Shown here: in pieces, positions 4,765-5,297 of the stretch | How the letters are laid out: the number at the start of each line of letters is the position of its first letter | Numbering within the stretch: the stretch's first letter is position 1 | Source: an uncultured Azospirillum sp. | GTDB lineage: Bacteria; Pseudomonadota; Alphaproteobacteria; Azospirillales; Azospirillaceae | Assembly (NCBI GenBank): GCA_937960755.1 | Contig: CALGOL010000071.1 | Span: forward strand, 1-5,297 | Direction of reading: 5' to 3' | DNA: 5,297 nucleotides | The notes under the pieces: model-generated | The model's input: only the letters and a program-made list of their open reading frames with translations | Told to the model about the DNA's origin: nothing | The model's database searches: none | Translations under genes and position numbers: made by a program

Positions 4765-5297
4765 ATGCGGGCGACCAAAGAAGAAGCGGCGAAAACCCGC
4801 GCCCGCATTGTCAAAACGGCGGGGCGGATTTTCCGTGATAAGGGCTTCGCCGGCGCCGGGGTGGAAGAGGTGATGGCCGCCGCCGGCCTCACCCGCGGCG
4901 GGTTTTACCGGCATTTTCCATCAAAAGACGCGCTGGCGGCGGAGGCTTGCGCCGCCGTGATCCGCCGCACCGGCGAAGAATGGCGCAAAGCCGCTGGGGA
5001 AGCCGGGCCGGCGGCCTACGGCGCTTTGCTGGCGCGCTATTTGACGACGGCGCATCGCGATCAGCCGGAGTTAGGCTGTATCTTCGCAGCACTGGGCGCC
5101 GACGCCGGCCGCCGCGCCGATCCGGTCCTGACGCAAGTTTTCGCCGATGGGCTGGACAGCCTGACCGCCGTGCTTGCCGACGTGATTCCTGATGCGGATG
5201 CAAAGCGTGCAAAAGCGCTGACGGTTTTGGCGGCGCTGGTGGGCGCTTTGGTGCTGGCGCGGGCGTCGGCGGGACAGCCGATATCGGATGAAGTTTT
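4765..5297 (+). CDS. TetR/AcrR-family transcriptional regulator (partial, 3' end outside window)
   Basis: The frame is open from the ATG at 4765 to the right edge (177 codons), so only the last residues are missing if it has the usual TetR length of about 190. The N-terminal DNA-binding domain is typical: ARIVKTAGRIFRDKGF (13-28), the helix-turn-helix GVEEVMAAAGLTRGGFYRHF (32-51) and PSKDAL (52-57). The rest (about 60-177) is the helical ligand-binding and dimerisation part, including LGCIFAALGADAGRR, a pattern shared by many TetR proteins with unknown ligands. A purine-rich AAAGGG at 4753-4757 region precedes the start. It lies 17 bp after the MaoC gene and probably represses this pair through the palindrome at 4237-4260. 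An acyl-CoA or related lipid ligand is possible given the neighbour, but this is inference. Confidence 0.92.
   Translation, partial: MRATKEEAAKTRARIVKTAGRIFRDKGFAGAGVEEVMAAAGLTRGGFYRHFPSKDALAAEACAAVIRRTGEEWRKAAGEAGPAAYGALLARYLTTAHRDQPELGCIFAALGADAGRRADPVLTQVFADGLDSLTAVLADVIPDADAKRAKALTVLAALVGALVLARASAGQPISDEV

Overview
The window is GC-rich, densely coding DNA with strong G/C preference at third codon positions. It looks like an alphaproteobacterium, possibly Rhodospirillales-like; that assignment is an inference from gene families and promoter type, not from a marker gene. I see no tRNA, rRNA, CRISPR array, insertion sequence or phage gene.

Left part (1-3076) is an ECF-sigma stress module. 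The leftward gene at the left edge encodes an RpoE/ECF11-type sigma factor, the kind normally paired with the zinc anti-sigma factor ChrR; its C-terminal region and any chrR lie outside. Divergent from it is a rightward SAM-dependent methyltransferase of the cyclopropane-fatty-acid synthase (CFAS) family (586-1806). Convergent with that gene is a leftward two-gene operon: a short-chain dehydrogenase (SDR, 2255-3022) and an NTF2/SnoaL-like protein (1824-2258), joined by an ATGA overlap. All three transcription units carry the same promoter at the expected place, GGTGATCC with TGATCC and a TAAYGR element separated by exactly 18 bases. This matches the promoter known for RpoE in the Rhodobacter singlet-oxygen response. 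The module therefore reads as one self-contained regulon in which the sigma factor activates itself and membrane-lipid modification genes. The methyltransferase has Ser and Gln where classical CFA synthases have their Cys and His bicarbonate ligands, so its product may not be a cyclopropane lipid.

Right part (3190-5297) holds three rightward genes that look independent of the sigma regulon. The first is a MarR-type winged-helix regulator fused to a GNAT acetyltransferase (3275-4237), preceded by a perfect 10-bp inverted repeat that overlaps a consensus TATAAT. The second is a MaoC-like hot-dog hydratase (4289-4747), followed after 17 bp by a TetR-family repressor that runs off the right edge (4765-5297). 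The MaoC-TetR unit is preceded by a different perfect 10-bp inverted repeat (4237-4260) that overlaps its likely promoter, so each regulator appears to have its own operator.

The most notable points are the shared promoter triplet, a sigma promoter whose -10 element contains the first ATG of the sigma gene (suggesting a leaderless mRNA from the second ATG), and the altered active-site ligands of the CFAS-family enzyme.
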